A DNA stretch of 45,469 nt from Symbiodinium natans (GCA_905221605.1 CAJNDS010002823.1:717001-762469); one strand, 5' to 3'; shown: positions 30,485 to 41,627, numbered from the stretch's first letter. Numbers and translations are program-made. Notes: a model not told the origin generated them from the letters alone.

Positions 30485-31695
30485 TTATATCGCCATCTCA
30501 TGTTTGCAGTTGCGATGTCTCTCACGCGTTGCTGCAACTGCCGTCACACAGGTCCACGCGATGCTTGAAGCACGCCGCTGCACCAGACTGCCCTGCTTGC
30601 TGGAACCCATGGCACTTAAGCCACCATCCCAGTTACAACTGGGAAGCCACTGAGACTGAAGGCCAGACCAAAGAGTGAAGCAATAGGAAACAGGGCATGG
30701 ATGCCCTCGGAGGATCAAGAGATCTGCGCAAAAGGCGTCACTGGGCTTGCTGGACCTTCTGGACATCATGTGCTTACTCTTCGTGGGTTTCCAAAGTGAG
30801 GGCTCCGGACTTTTGGGAATCCACGACATCGGTGTGCGAGCGGCGCTGCTCGGCAGGCGGCGGCTCCGGTCAACCTGGAGGTTGATCGGCTCATGGCGAA
30901 TGCTGTGGCTCCTTCACTCCTTCACTCCGACCCTTCCGCCCTTTCCGGGCGTCTGCGTGGACTGTGCCTTCTTGGGGAGGAAGCGTAGAAGCTTCAGACA
31001 TCGCAGGGGGTCAATGGCCGTGTCCCCGGACGGGCAGGCGCTAAGGCAAGCTCCATTGCAGCGTCTTTCTTGGCAGAGGACAGCTGATGGCGTGACAGCT
31101 TCAAGGGCTTGCGCAGGCTAAGCCGATGCCCAGCAACGGAATCGAGCTCCCAAACCGAGGTCAAAAGAGGCTCTGCTAAGCTGCTAAGCAAAGGTATAAG
31201 AGTGGAGCCAAACCGGTTCAGGGCTCACTCAAGCCCGAAACGACCCTGCCACTTGCCAACTGCTCGGGCAGGACTCGCATGAATGAAGAGGCGAGGTTCT
31301 GCGGGCAAAAGCTGTCCCTATGTAGCACCTACTTTAGGGCTATTAGGGTTTAGCTGGCCTGTCTGCAGCAAGGAACGCCTCATGAGATTGGCGGGTTCCT
31401 GCTTCAGGGTGCTTCGGTGCGCAGCAGCAAGCCCAGCAGCCTGGCATTGGCTTGAAAGGCTCAGGGTTCATTGGTATAAGGCTTAGTCTTCTTCCTTTCC
31501 TTCCTCATTTTCATATTTGTTACTTTTTGGGGCTAAAGGGCTGGGGCTTAGAGCTGGGGGGTTATTGGGTTGTAGAGGTCTGGGGTTCTATGGCTACCGG
31601 AAGCTGGGCCTTTTAGGGCTTCGGGGCATGCATCCTCAACCCGCGGGGCTGATGGAGGTTCTAGCGCTTGAGAGTTTTGAAGCCTGAGAGATGGA
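30485..31695. other. Unassigned GC-rich stretch
   Basis: Overlapping frames on both strands (the longest, 124 codons, plus, 30747-31121) show no recognisable domain. The frame at 30747 has a hydrophobic start (LLDIMCLLFVGF) followed by Arg-rich text. I cannot tell coding from chance. 31500-31690 is G/T-rich with degenerate GGGCTT motifs. Confidence 0.4.
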
Positions 31696-31700
31696 CGCCG

Positions 31701-31768
31701 GGTTTAGGGTTTAGGGTTCAGGGTTTAGGGTTTAGGGTTTATGGTTTAAAGTTTAGGGTTTAGGGTCG
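31701..31768 (+). repeat. Interstitial telomeric array, partly degenerate
   Basis: About nine TTTAGGG-like units including TTCAGGG, TTTATGG and TTTAAAG variants. Confidence 0.9.
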
Positions 31769-32192
31769 ACACCCTGAACCTTAAGCTTTCAGGGCCTGAA
31801 CCTCTGAACCTGAACCCGAACCCAAAAGCAACAAACCCTACTTGGAGTTTCTTAGTGGGAGAGGAAGGAAGTGGGGTAACCTGTAGCAGCCCTTAAAGAG
31901 AATAGGGGGGATGCAAGGTATATACTTGGAGGTCCATGGGTGGTTACAAGTGGGGGAAAAAGTAGGGCAGAGTTCAGACCTACACCCAGGTTTGACTTGG
32001 AAGGGTACAGAATGCCTTTAAGGATATTTGGCACCTCAGCCAGATAACATGCGAGCCCCAGACAACGAAAGCAACAGATCACATTACAGCTTAGCAGCAA
32101 TTACCCTTAAACACATTCCTAAGAAGTACGCATGTAGCTGTATGTGAATGGAGAACCGGGTAGAGCCCAACCCGCCTCTAACATAAACCCTA

Positions 32193-32325
32193 CCTAAAAC
32201 CCTAAAACCCTAAAACCCTAAAACCCTAAAACCCTAAAACCCTAAAACCCTAAAACCCTAAAACCCTAAAACCCTAAAACCCTAAAACCCTAAAACCCTA
32301 AAACCCTAAACCCTAAACCCTAAAC
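32193..32325 (-). repeat. Octamer telomere-like array (CCCTAAAA) ending in heptamers
   Basis: About 14 perfect CCCTAAAA octamers followed on the right by two or three CCCTAAA heptamers. The complement TTTTAGGG is the telomere unit known from Chlamydomonas. Here it stands inside a heptamer-dominated region, so local amplification of a variant is the simpler reading. Confidence 0.95.
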
Positions 32326-32452
32326 GCCTCGAACCTGCCATCTGATGCCCAGAAAGCCTTCGTCTCCGCGCCCGGTCTCAGCCTTCGCCGGCCAGCGAAG
32401 CCATCGTCAAGACCTCGGAAGGACATAAAGCTTTCGTAGGCTTTCTAGACTC

Positions 32453-32495
32453 TAAACCCTAAACCCTAAACCCTAAACCCTAAACCCTAAACCTC
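32453..32495 (-). repeat. Interstitial telomeric array (CCCTAAA, 6 units)
   Basis: Perfect units. Further short blocks follow at 32568-32610, 32700-32725, 32805-32840 (reverse orientation) and 32857-32878. A family D-like right end (CGTGAACCTCATACT) lies near 32525. Confidence 0.93.
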
Positions 32496-33230
32496 GAACC
32501 TCAAACCTCCTACTTATAACTGCTCGTGAACCTCATACTGGGCCCTTAAGTCTGGAAGGCCTTATCTAAACCCTAAACCCTAAACCCTGAACCCTAAACC
32601 CTAAACCCAGTCCCATTTCTTCAGAGCCCTTTGCGCAAAGGTAAGGGACCATACGAAGGGGCCAGGAAACTACCCCCCACGCCCCTCCTATCTCTTCCTC
32701 AAACCCTAAACCCTAAACCCTAAACAGCTCTCTCAGGTCCCCCTGCGCTGGCGCTGGCAGGGCTCTTCAGGGCGGGCACCGCGGCCTAGCAGGACGGATG
32801 GGTACATTTAGGGTTTAGGGTTTAGGGTTAGGGTTTAGAGTAAGACTAAGGCCAAAAGACCCTAAACCCTAAACCCTGAGACCTCTGATTTTCAGGGCTT
32901 TCGGGCACGCAGACCACGTGATAAGTAAGGTACTTTGCTTTTCTTGCGGGGTTGGGGTCGAGGGTTTATGGCCTTCGAGCGTTAACGGTCCTAGGGAAGG
33001 AGATCTGGAGCTGATAAGGGCTCCTGGGGTTAAAATGGTCTATAGCGGTTAAGCCGTTGATGGGGGTTGAAGTATTGGATCAGGACTCAAGCTCAACTTT
33101 AAACTTCACAGTTTGCAGGGTTCAGGGTGTTCAAGGCTGAGGCAACCCTTATAGCTCGATTTCTCGACCATGCTCTACAAAACATATGCAGTGTGAGGCC
33201 GAATGCAAAACCCTAGACCCCTAAACCCTG

Positions 33231-33359
33231 CCTGGGACCCTATTTACCTGCTGTTTTGAAGGCACCCTAAACCCTAAATCCTAAACCCTAAACCCTAAGC
33301 CCTAAACCCCTGTGAGGGAGGCATAACCCTTAACACTGTAGGTAAATCCGGTCCCAGGT
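33231..33359. mobile_element. Family J hairpin with telomeric block near its apex
   Basis: CTGGGACCCTATTTACCTGC at the left pairs with GTAGGTAAATCCGGTCCCAG at the right. The interior is occupied by about six CCCTAAA units (33264-33309). The other family J copy (26364) has poly-C there instead. Confidence 0.75.
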
Positions 33360-33446
33360 TATTCCCCCTGTTGAGGGGATGAGTACAGCAACCCTGAAAA
33401 TGGTGAAGGCGCAAAGGGCTGAGGGTTAAGGACTTAGGATTGTAAG

Positions 33447-33513
33447 GGCTTAGGGTTTAGGGTTTAGGGTTTAGGGTTTAGGGTTTAGGGTTTAAGTTTA
33501 GGGTTTAGGGTAA
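33447..33513 (+). repeat. Interstitial telomeric array (TTTAGGG, about 9 units)
   Basis: Perfect units with one TTTAAGTTTAGGG hybrid. Marks the left edge of island 2. Confidence 0.94.
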
Positions 33514-33643
33514 GGCTGGAGGATGTAGGGTCTTTTGGGTTTCGGGGCATCCGGGAGGAAGGGGCGAAAGACTTACCCCTGGGACATGCCTAGCTGGAGG
33601 TACGTAGAAGAGTCCCAACCGTCCCTAAGCAAAGTCGATCTGA

Positions 33644-33659
33644 CCCCCCCCCCCCCCCC
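33644..33659. repeat. C16 tract
   Basis: Sixteen C at the edge of the repeat-poor island. Confidence 0.9.
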
Positions 33660-36600
33660 ACGCCTCAGGCAGGTGTGGCCATGGCTTTAATGGAGATGCT
33701 GTAAGATTCACGTCGAAAAGTCGGGGAGCCTTTCAGGCTTTAAGCCCGACAGATCGCTTGGCGAAGCATGGGGCAATCCTCGGCGGCCCGGACGCCCGCG
33801 CAGGCGCGAATGGTCATGTGGGAGCGCATCACCAAAGAGGTCCTTTCTTTAATCGGAGTGATCAGGTATGTACAGGGTTTCTAGCGGGTTTGGAGGGCTT
33901 CGGGTAGCTTTTGTATAGAGTTTGGGAGCAACTGCAAAGCGACTCCAAGCGCATGCGCGACCAATCGGCAGCACTCAGCCAGCACACGAAGGGTTCGGTG
34001 TCTTCCAAGCTTGGCTCCTGTGGCTGGACGCAGACACCTGCTGCGTGAAAGCTCCTCTGATCACCTCGAATTCCAAGCCCTATGCCCTGAAACTTACAGG
34101 CCCCCAACTGCTGAAACCTGTAGCTCTGCTGATATCTCCCCAAGCCTGACTTCTGCGCCAGCCTAGGTGCGGACCAAAAACGAGCTTACATGGTACCTTA
34201 ACCGTCGGGCTGAGAGGCCAACTTCACAGACCTCCTAAGCCACACTCCCAGGAGAGTCGCCAGGCCTTGTGAAGGCCGGTTCCCCGACGCAAGGGAGGCA
34301 GTTCAGCGTCACGGCACATCAACCCTCAAACCAAGCCGGGTCATGTCAAGCTTAGGCCTAGGCTGAGGGACGGCTCACCAGGCTCGTGCCTAACACAAGG
34401 TGTGGCAAAGGAGCCGGGGTTTCGGACTTGGGGACTTCAGGTGGATTCTGTGGCTGAACTCCATGGCAGCTGCACAGTTCAGGGGCCCGCACAGCGCACA
34501 GGGGCCCGGCAGCTCACACCGGAAGCGGGGAAAGAAGTGGAGGCCGAAGACTCACCGCTGCAAGCTTTGCCGCTGCAAGCTTTCTGCTTTTCCTGCTCTG
34601 ACCCCGCAGCACGCTCTCTCTACGAATCGCGCATTCAAGCCAAGATGCGCTCCACTCACGTCCAACCAGTGAGGCAAAGACATTCAAGAATCGTCACGTG
34701 AGGATTCTTGGGCACGAGGCCAGGCATGCAACTCAAGAACGAATCCACCTGCCCTGAGTGGACGGGCGCGAGCAGAGCATCATCGCAAGAATCGCAACAG
34801 CTCGAGTGATGTCCAAAACCAGCTGGAAGCTGGAGCAAGCTGTGAGACGCTTTGTGAGACAATTGCGCAGTAGGCTTTGGAGAGTGGCGCTTGTCACTGG
34901 TGGTGCCTATGGATGGAATATCAAGTATTTTTGTGCTCAGTGTTGTGCTGAAGGTTCCTTCCCCGTATAGGAGTGGTGATGCTGCCTGGCTACCTAGCAT
35001 GAGCCACCAGTACGCCAAGATTTAGGTCCTTGCCTGACAGAAAAAGTTGAAAGAGCAATGGCCCATCGCTGACAATTCTCGTACCTGGCAGAGGACAGAC
35101 AATGCCCTTCAACGCTGGGCTTTGAAGGCGGTGCACACACGCGGCGTGCAGGGACACCGAGGTTTCGCTACGAGGCACAGGGGCTCAGCGTCGGTTGAAG
35201 GAGCTGAAGGCGGCCGGAGGGTGTCGCACCCAGGAGGGTGACTGGCACGTCACACAGGGCCGAGCTTGGGCACGACTGTGCCATCCTCACTATAGGGCCC
35301 CAAAGGCACCATGGGCCTCCGCTGCACGGGGGGCTTCATGGCTTCACGGGATTCACATGGCAGCCATATGATGTCTCAGGTCTTCAGATGCGGCTTTCCA
35401 TCACAAGCGGTCGGCAGTGGAAGATGAGGGCGCGCCGCCATATGCTTCTTTGCGCGGGCAAGAGCGGAAAGCCTGGCGAGCGGATGTTGTGTTGGAACCT
35501 GCTTTAGGCTTTGCAGAAGGGGACGGGTGTGGCCAAGTTCACACAACTCAGACTCGGGATCGCAACTCTTAGTTCCTAAACTGAAGCCCTAAGGCCCTAT
35601 AAGGCTCTGTCGCTGGACTTGCAGGCTTCAGGGGCTTCCGCCCAAAGGCCATACCTCGATTTCAGCGTTCCTCGCTGGAAGGCTTCAGTCGTGTCGCGAA
35701 GAAACACTGCCTGGGTACTTCGTGACTCCCGACTGCGAGGTACTGCAGCTACTGCTGCGGCGAACCCGCGGGAAAACTCAGGTGCATTGGCAGACCGGCA
35801 GCCCGCGCGAGCTCCTAGATTTTAAGATGTCTCTCCTCTTGGGCAGGAAGTTGGCTTCCTGTGAGCTATGCTCGTTGCTTCGCAAAAACCAAGAGAAGCT
35901 GCTGCCACAAGTGAATGGCTCTGACCGGATGCCCTAGGCACCCTCAAGCAAGACGCAAGCGCCATGCGAAAGCAGCGAAGGCTCAACAGTCGGACGGGCG
36001 CACTGGCTTCTCGTTCGATGGTGCATCCTTGGGGGTTTGGGGTTTTTAGGGTTTTCAAGGTTTTAGGGTGCGGGGCTTATAGGGATTATAGGGTTTTTGG
36101 GATTCTTAGGGTTGGGGCATGCTTGGCTCTGTGGCACATCGGTGCGGCAGCTTTGAGATGCACAAGCTTAACATGCTGGTGGCAATTTACAGGGAGGTAT
36201 CGCTTCAGTCTTCGGTGTCTTCAGTCAGGAATCGCACGTTCATGGCAGGGCTCCTGAGTAGGAGAACTCACCCAGCCACGAGAAGAGGATGGAGGAGTGC
36301 ATCACAAGGCATCGCGCTCATGTGAAGCCTACAGCCCTAAACTGTAACAACACCCATAAACCTTGTCAGCCCTGTGCCTGGTCAGAACGGTCATGCCGTG
36401 TCCTGTGCACACCTTGTGCCTTACGCCGATCTTACACCAGCGCGGGCGCAGCACCAGTTGCCCACCAGCTTACGGCTTGCTGGGCACTTGTTGGCCTTCC
36501 GTTCTAGTCTGGGGCCGGTCCACCTGAACTGAATGTCCTGCTTTGTCAAGAGCCGGGCAGTTCGTGGATCTGGCCGCGGGCCATTCCACCACAACTCGGG

Positions 36601-39600
36601 TTTTCCCAGACTCTCCTGACCTTGCCACGCCATCATCCCCAGCCGGGCAACCGACAGCCTCACGGCCAAGATGCTTGACACCTCTGATTTCTCGCATCTC
36701 ACATCCACTGAAGAGCACCTGGAGAGCCTACAGCAGACCGTACCTCCCCTCAGCCATGGGCCACTATTAAAGTGGGGGCCACTGGAAGCACCCAGCCGAA
36801 ACTCAGACTTGACAGGCGCCGGAGCCACGCTCGCCGAGCACGCCGGTGCAGCAGGAGCATGTAAAATCGTGGCAGGGAGGGTGGTTGGCCCTCTGCTGGC
36901 TCCTCAATCCTTACAACCCGCACACAGACGTCTTCCAAGCTCTCCAAGATACCTAGGAGAGCCTCCAAGCATAGAGGGCTCTTGCTTACCTTCTGTGACG
37001 TTGGCAGATGTCCTTGGCCTTCACCTCGGGCCTTTGGCTTCAGGTTCAGGGCGCTATGGAAGAATTTAGGGGTCGGTTCCCTCGGTGGCTGTGGGCTGTG
37101 TGGTACCTCCAGAAAGTGTCTCAGGCGCAAACCCTTCTCACGGGCCGCTCACGTCGAAAGCCGCCAGGCTTCAGAGGTAGGAGCCTAGGGAGAAAGGCCT
37201 CCCGTGCACAGCCCATCATCTAAGCATCTACCAGAATCTATCAGAATCTACCAGCCTGGGCGCCAAGGCAAGTGACCGGCACGAACCGGGAGGTGACGGT
37301 TTCCGGAGGGGTCATCGGAGCTGGGAGAATACTGCGCCACATCCTGGCGCCTGTGTGCAGGGCCTTCTTACATCTGACACAGGCGCAGCCCAATGGACTC
37401 GCCACATCCCCTTCAAAGCAACTCTGAACTCACTTGTAGACCTGAAATTGAAGCCCAGGACTTGTTCGAAACCCTTGTGGTGAAACCTCTGCTCGGGAGC
37501 AAGGCTGTCGTCCACCGAAGTCGTCCGTTGCCGGGAAGCTGCTACTTTCACATCCAGATCCCGTGTCTCGAAGGAGGTGCAGAAAGTGGAGGTCTTCCCG
37601 ATCCCGAGGTTGGGGGTGCAGCAACCTCAGAAGAAGCTTCGGAAGGACTCCGCACACATCTTCGCACGGTTCTCACCAGCAGCTCGGCTGGAACGTGGTA
37701 CTGGCCCCAGCTCACAACAGGATAGACCGGCGCGGCCGCAACCGGAAGCAAGGAATGAAGCAAGGCCATCTTTGCCAGGAGCCTTGGGGCTCATCATCGT
37801 GAAGACCTCAAAGTCTCCGTCAACACGGCCCTGGAGCCCGAAACCCTCAGTCTTGCGGCACTTGGCAAAGCTCGGCTTCAGACTCTGCTTGGATTCTTGG
37901 CAGAAGGAGGTCATCAACAAATCCCAGCTGGCGTGCGGAAAGGGCACAGGCCAGGGCATCAAGAATGGAATCAGCACCGGGTAGTGGCGGAAGAACGCAG
38001 ACCTGGCACCGACGCAGGTCCATGGAGTGCCAGGCGAACATACTGCGCGGTTCAGGGACGTGGGGGCGCTGAGTTTACGTCTGATGCCTGCTCATGCAGT
38101 CTGCGGGACAGCAGCGCAAGCCAAGGAGGCGAACGTCTGCATCCGGCTCGGCTACCGGACACCCCGCCTTAGCCCCGATGCATCCTCAAAGCCCCGAGAA
38201 GGCACCGAGACGCGCGTCACCGCGCCTGGCGCTGCCCTGGAGCTCACAAGACCCTGAGCACGCGCCGCCTTGGTTTCAACCTGCCAGTCAATGCTGGCAG
38301 CTCAGGGCTCAAAGCTGCCCAAGTCTCCAAAAGGCCATGGGAACTACGAGAGCTTTTTCAAGTGCTGCTAGAGGCGGAAGGATGAAAATCAATGAGCAAA
38401 CATGGTCAAGTGGCGCCGCACGTAGCGGAGACCTTTGGCCCAAGTCTCACAACCACGAGTTTGCAAGGCCCTGACAGCCGCTGCTTCACTGACCCCTGCA
38501 CACATGCCCGTCATGACATGTCATGACAGAATCTCGCCATAGCAGGCCTCCAGCCAAAAGCTGTTAGCCTCAGGTCTCGACTTCGGCAGTTGCACCACAC
38601 CGGGCTACTGGGCTACTGCCACATGCCTTGGCCCCTTCTCCGCCGGCCTCGATGTAGACCTGGGCTTGGCCTTGCTGTGGCCTCCCGAGCGACGCGCGCC
38701 ACGAAGGAGCTGACGAAGCTCGGCCAAGACTCGCAGCAAAGCTGGGCACCAGTCAGGCCTGGCCCGGGATTCCAGGGCGAAACCAGAGGTCTGCAAACGC
38801 CAACGGAGAAGGAGAGAGGAAGAGCTCAGGAGCTCGAGCGCGCTCGAGGGCACCGTCCTGAAAGAACAGGGCCCTTGGACCTTAGATGTTGAGTCGCCTA
38901 AACCACACAAAGGCTTGGGTCCTGACCTTCAGCAAGCTCCCCCGCAAAATCTTCATCATCAGGGCCAGAATGCCGGGCTTAGGGTTTCGGGAAATCGGGT
39001 TTGGGAGTGAAGCCCCCACTAGCCCGAACCCCAAACTGGGCCACGCTGGGAGACTCTCACTCTCTCGGTTCATTTTTGCTCTGTTGCCCTGGGAGAGAAC
39101 ATTTTCCTGGACGAGAACATTCTCAAAGTACTTCAAGGCACCTCTTAGAAAACTTGAAAACCCCCAAGGTTTGCGTTGCAGGTGCCTCAGGTGGGGTACA
39201 CAGACTATGACGTGCTGATGTGCCAAAGGCAGCGAAAACGTGAGCAAACACTGAAGTTAGACCACAGTTTCGCCGGTAGCCGTCGCTGCGCGGAAGAAAG
39301 CCAAAATGCAGGCAAAGTGCAGTCAAACAGGTTGCCACCTGCTTTAACACTGCGCAATGCTACTCTACCCCATCCCCACACGCCTCTGGCAACGCAAAAC
39401 TTTACCAAGGTTCTCCTACGCTCTTCAGCTGTTCCGAAGGGGGCCTTTGGGCCAGTTAAGACTTCTGTTGAACACCAGAGACTGGCTTCAATGGACAAAA
39501 AATCGCTGGTCTCGCAAGACTTCGTCGCGCCAGAAGAAGAAGAAGCAGTGGCAATGCCTAGTCCGCCTCGGTCTTTCACAGGTGCCCTTAAAGCGTTGCA

Positions 39601-39640
39601 GGCCCGCGTGGTGTGCCAGAAGCCCCATTGTCGTAACCTG
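33660..39640. other. Repeat-poor, GC-richer island 2
   Basis: About 6 kb without a telomeric block or a recognised MITE. The only trace is a degenerate GGGTTTTTAGGG stretch at 36030-36115. Frames of 100-200 codons overlap on both strands: for example 36671-37069 plus, 37393-37725 plus, 37577-37984 plus, and 34656-35018 minus. None has a domain I recognise, and each has a shadow of similar length on the other strand. The contrast with the flanks suggests protected, possibly genic, DNA. Confidence 0.5.
33768..33884 (+). CDS. Candidate first exon, MGQSSA start, with GTATGT donor
   Basis: An ATG at 33768 opens MGQSSAARTP followed by a helix-like stretch with MVMWERITKEVLSLIGVIR. Directly after ATCAG comes GTATGT at 33866, a textbook eukaryotic 5' splice site, so the exon may be 33768-33865. 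Read through, the frame stops at 33882-33884 after 38 residues. A Gly at position 2 and a Ser at position 6 counting from Met-1 would partly suit N-myristoylation, but this is only a motif. No family is recognised and no downstream exon could be joined with confidence. It may be chance. Confidence 0.2.
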   Translation: MGQSSAARTPAQARMVMWERITKEVLSLIGVIRYVQGF

Positions 39641-39778
39641 AAAGCTCGGGAAGATGGGCCGTTCGGGCCCAAGAAAGCCCTCCCAAAACATCGCTGCACC
39701 CCAGAAGGCGTTGTACCCGAGAAGGCCCTTCCGGTGAAATCTCGATTTCATGTTGGGCGCAAGAAGGCCCTCCGGTGA
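39176..39778 (+). CDS. Longest open frame (200 codons), hypothetical, entering a minisatellite
   Basis: The frame opens at an ATG at 39176, inside TTGCAGGTGCC, which itself looks like a splice acceptor (TTGCAG/GTG). Translation could therefore begin upstream in another exon. The protein is basic near residues 18-30 (RQRKREQTLK), has an acidic patch near residues 115-120 (APEEEE), and ends in GPFGPKKALPKHRC, EKALPVKSRF and GRKKALR. This tail is the translation of the ~42-bp minisatellite that starts near 39650, and the stop lies in the repeat. I see no known domain, signal peptide or membrane segment. A minus-strand shadow of 164 codons overlaps. It may be an exon whose 3' part was overrun by the minisatellite, or chance. 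Confidence 0.22.
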   Translation: MQVPQVGYTDYDVLMCQRQRKREQTLKLDHSFAGSRRCAEESQNAGKVQSNRLPPALTLRNATLPHPHTPLATQNFTKVLLRSSAVPKGAFGPVKTSVEHQRLASMDKKSLVSQDFVAPEEEEAVAMPSPPRSFTGALKALQARVVCQKPHCRNLKAREDGPFGPKKALPKHRCTPEGVVPEKALPVKSRFHVGRKKALR

Positions 39779-40385
39779 AATCATGGTTTCAAGCTGTGCC
39801 CAAGAAGGCCTCCACGATTAAATCGTGTTTTTGGGCGCAAGAAAGACCTCTCCGGTGAAATCTTGGCTTCAGGAAGGTTTCAAGTTGGGCCTAAGAAGGA
39901 AAGCGTGGTTTAAGTTGGGCCAAAGAAGGCCCTTCCGGTGAAATCGTGCTTTCAAGTTGGGACCACGAGGCCCGTCCGGAGAAATCTTGGTTTCAAGTTG
40001 GGCCCAAGAATGCCCTCCGGTGAAATCACGCTTTCAAGTTGGGCGCAAGAAGGCCCTGCCTGTGAAATCATGCTTTCAAGTTGGGAACAAGAAGGCCCCG
40101 CCGGTGGAGTCTAGGTTTCAAGAAGGCCTCTCCGGTGAAGTCTTTGATTCAAGTTGGGCCCAAGAAGCCCCTCCGGTGAAAGCATGGTTTCAAGTTGGGC
40201 CCAAGAAGGCTTGGTCCGGTGAAGTCACGCTTTCAAGTCGGGCCCAAGAAGGCTTTGTGCGGTGAAGTCACGCTGTCTCAAGTTGGGTCCTAGAGGGGCC
40301 TTCCGGTGAAATCATTGTTTCAAGTTTGGCCCAAGAAGGCCCTTCCGGTGAAGTCATGGTTTCAAGTTGCGCCCGAGAAGGACCT
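39650..40385. repeat. ~42-bp minisatellite, about 17 units
   Basis: Unit core TTTCAAGTTGGGCCCAAGAAG followed by GCCCTTCCGGTGAAATCATG (each given as a part). Units are mostly 41-43 bp, some shortened (for example near 39870 and 40115). In-frame units translate as GPKKALPVKS-FQV, but length changes between units shift the frame (39957-40265 alternates KSRFQVGRKKALP with SGEILVSSWAQE). The array as a whole is therefore not constrained as protein. Confidence 0.9.
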
Positions 40386-40426
40386 AAACCGTATAGGGTT
40401 AATGTTGGACCCTACTTAATGTGTTG

Positions 40427-40449
40427 CCCCCCCCCCCCCCCCCCCCCCC
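40427..40449. repeat. C23 tract
   Basis: Twenty-three C, between the minisatellite and an unassigned segment. Confidence 0.93.
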
Positions 40450-40770
40450 GTGAACAGTCGAGGCTGGATTTTGCCCTGTTTAGACGGCCCGGGGGGTTTA
40501 TATGATTTGATGAGTTTAGATAAGTTTAAAGGGGGCAGCGATGCCCGGCAATCTTTTTTTGAAGGCGCGCCACGTGGAATTTTCTTACGGCGCCCGGACG
40601 ATTTGACTTTAAACAGGGACCCCCAAACAGTCAGGATGCCCTGAATAATTCAGCCAAATTGACTTTATAGAGGAGGCCCCCACTAAACCAGGTCCAAAGA
40701 CACTGGGAAAACTCAGTTTTGTTTTGCTGTGGCCGAGTGCTGCCAAGCTGCGTGGGCTTCACCACCTTGC
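40450..40770. other. Unassigned segment with a protein-like 64-codon frame
   Basis: After the C-run, a frame to 40644 reads SRGWILPCLDGPGGLYDLM and later GAPRGIFLRRPDDLTLNRDP. The wording looks more protein-like than the telomeric frames. The local text (TTTAAAGGGGGC, GACTTTAAACAGGG) differs from both neighbours. I do not recognise a family, and no second copy is seen. Confidence 0.3.
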
Positions 40771-40940
40771 GGGTGCTTCTGGGTCTAGGGTTTGGGGTTT
40801 AGGGCTTAAGGTTTAGGGCTTAGGTTTCAGGGTTTAGGTTCTAGGGGGCGTATGAGGGAACCTAAGCCGAACAAAAAAAGGGAATAAGGGCCTACTCTGG
40901 GTCCTGGGAGTCTAAGGTTCAGGGGAGTGTTTTTTAGGTT

Positions 40941-41068
40941 GGCATGTTCCCCCTTGTACTAACAGTCCTTATCAGGGATTGTAATAGGGAACCCTAAACC
41001 CTAAACCCTAAACCCTAAACCCTAAACCCTAAATATTAAGGCCTGTTAGTACAAGGGGAAGCATCCCA
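40941..41068. mobile_element. Family G hairpin with telomeric array near its apex
   Basis: GCATGTTCCCCCTTGTACTAAC at the left pairs with GTTAGTACAAGGGGAAGCAT at the right. The stem continues through CAGTCCTTA / TTAAGGCCTG. Six to seven CCCTAAA units (40990-41034) sit near the middle, and no such block lies in the copies at 15727 and 21052. Confidence 0.8.
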
Positions 41069-41157
41069 GGGAGTTGGGTTCGGGGGAAGCTTTCTAAGCC
41101 CACAGTCAAGGATGGAACTGGGTGACCTGGTAAAAGTTCAACCAGCGGTACCTTTAA

Positions 41158-41267
41158 CTAGCAATTGCTTAAGAGCCCCCCAAAAAATTAAAAGCTACTC
41201 TTACTTCTGAGGGCAATACAGGGATTGATATGTTTTATTCTTTTGGGGTTCTTCAGCAAAATAGTAA
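41158..41267. mobile_element. Family A inverted-repeat element
   Basis: Ends CTAGCAATTGCTTAAGAGCC and GGGTTCTTCAGCAAAATAGTA, with substitutions. The interior TCTGAGGGCAATACAGGGATT matches the copy at 15811. Confidence 0.8.
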
Positions 41268-41348
41268 GTAGGGAAGCCTTGGGTCCGCCAACTCTTGTAT
41301 TGGCACCGTTGGGTCTACGTAGCTACCGGGCAAGCTTACAATTCGTAG

Positions 41349-41510
41349 CTACGACTTGCTCAAGAACCCCCCCGCCAAAAGAAAAAAAAAGCGAGGATAA
41401 CCCCTATATTACCCTTACAAGGAAGAGTATTATGTGTTTTTTGTTTGTTTTTGCTTCTTTTTTTTTTTTTGGGGGGGGGGGGGGGGGGGGCGGTGTTAAG
41501 CAAATACTAG
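41349..41510. mobile_element. Family A element with T13-G20 expansion in its right arm
   Basis: The left end CTACGACTTGCTCAAGAACC and the right end GTTAAGCAAATACTAG are family A. The interior CCCTATATTACCCTTACAAGG is conserved. In the right arm the TTTTGGGG of the other copies has become T13 (41458-41470) and G20 (41471-41490). The left arm has CCCCCCCGCC and A9. Confidence 0.82.
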
Positions 41511-41627
41511 ACAAAGCTTATGTAGGGAGTACAAGGTGGGAGAGTCTGGCCCCCAGGAGTGCTGCCCATCATGACCGAGACCCAAGAGTAACCGAGGAAT
41601 CGAAAGGTTGCCCCTTTTTGCTCAGAA

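Noticed and set aside
39650-40385. CRISPR array
   Set aside because: The repeats are contiguous and degenerate with no unique spacers, and the setting is eukaryotic.
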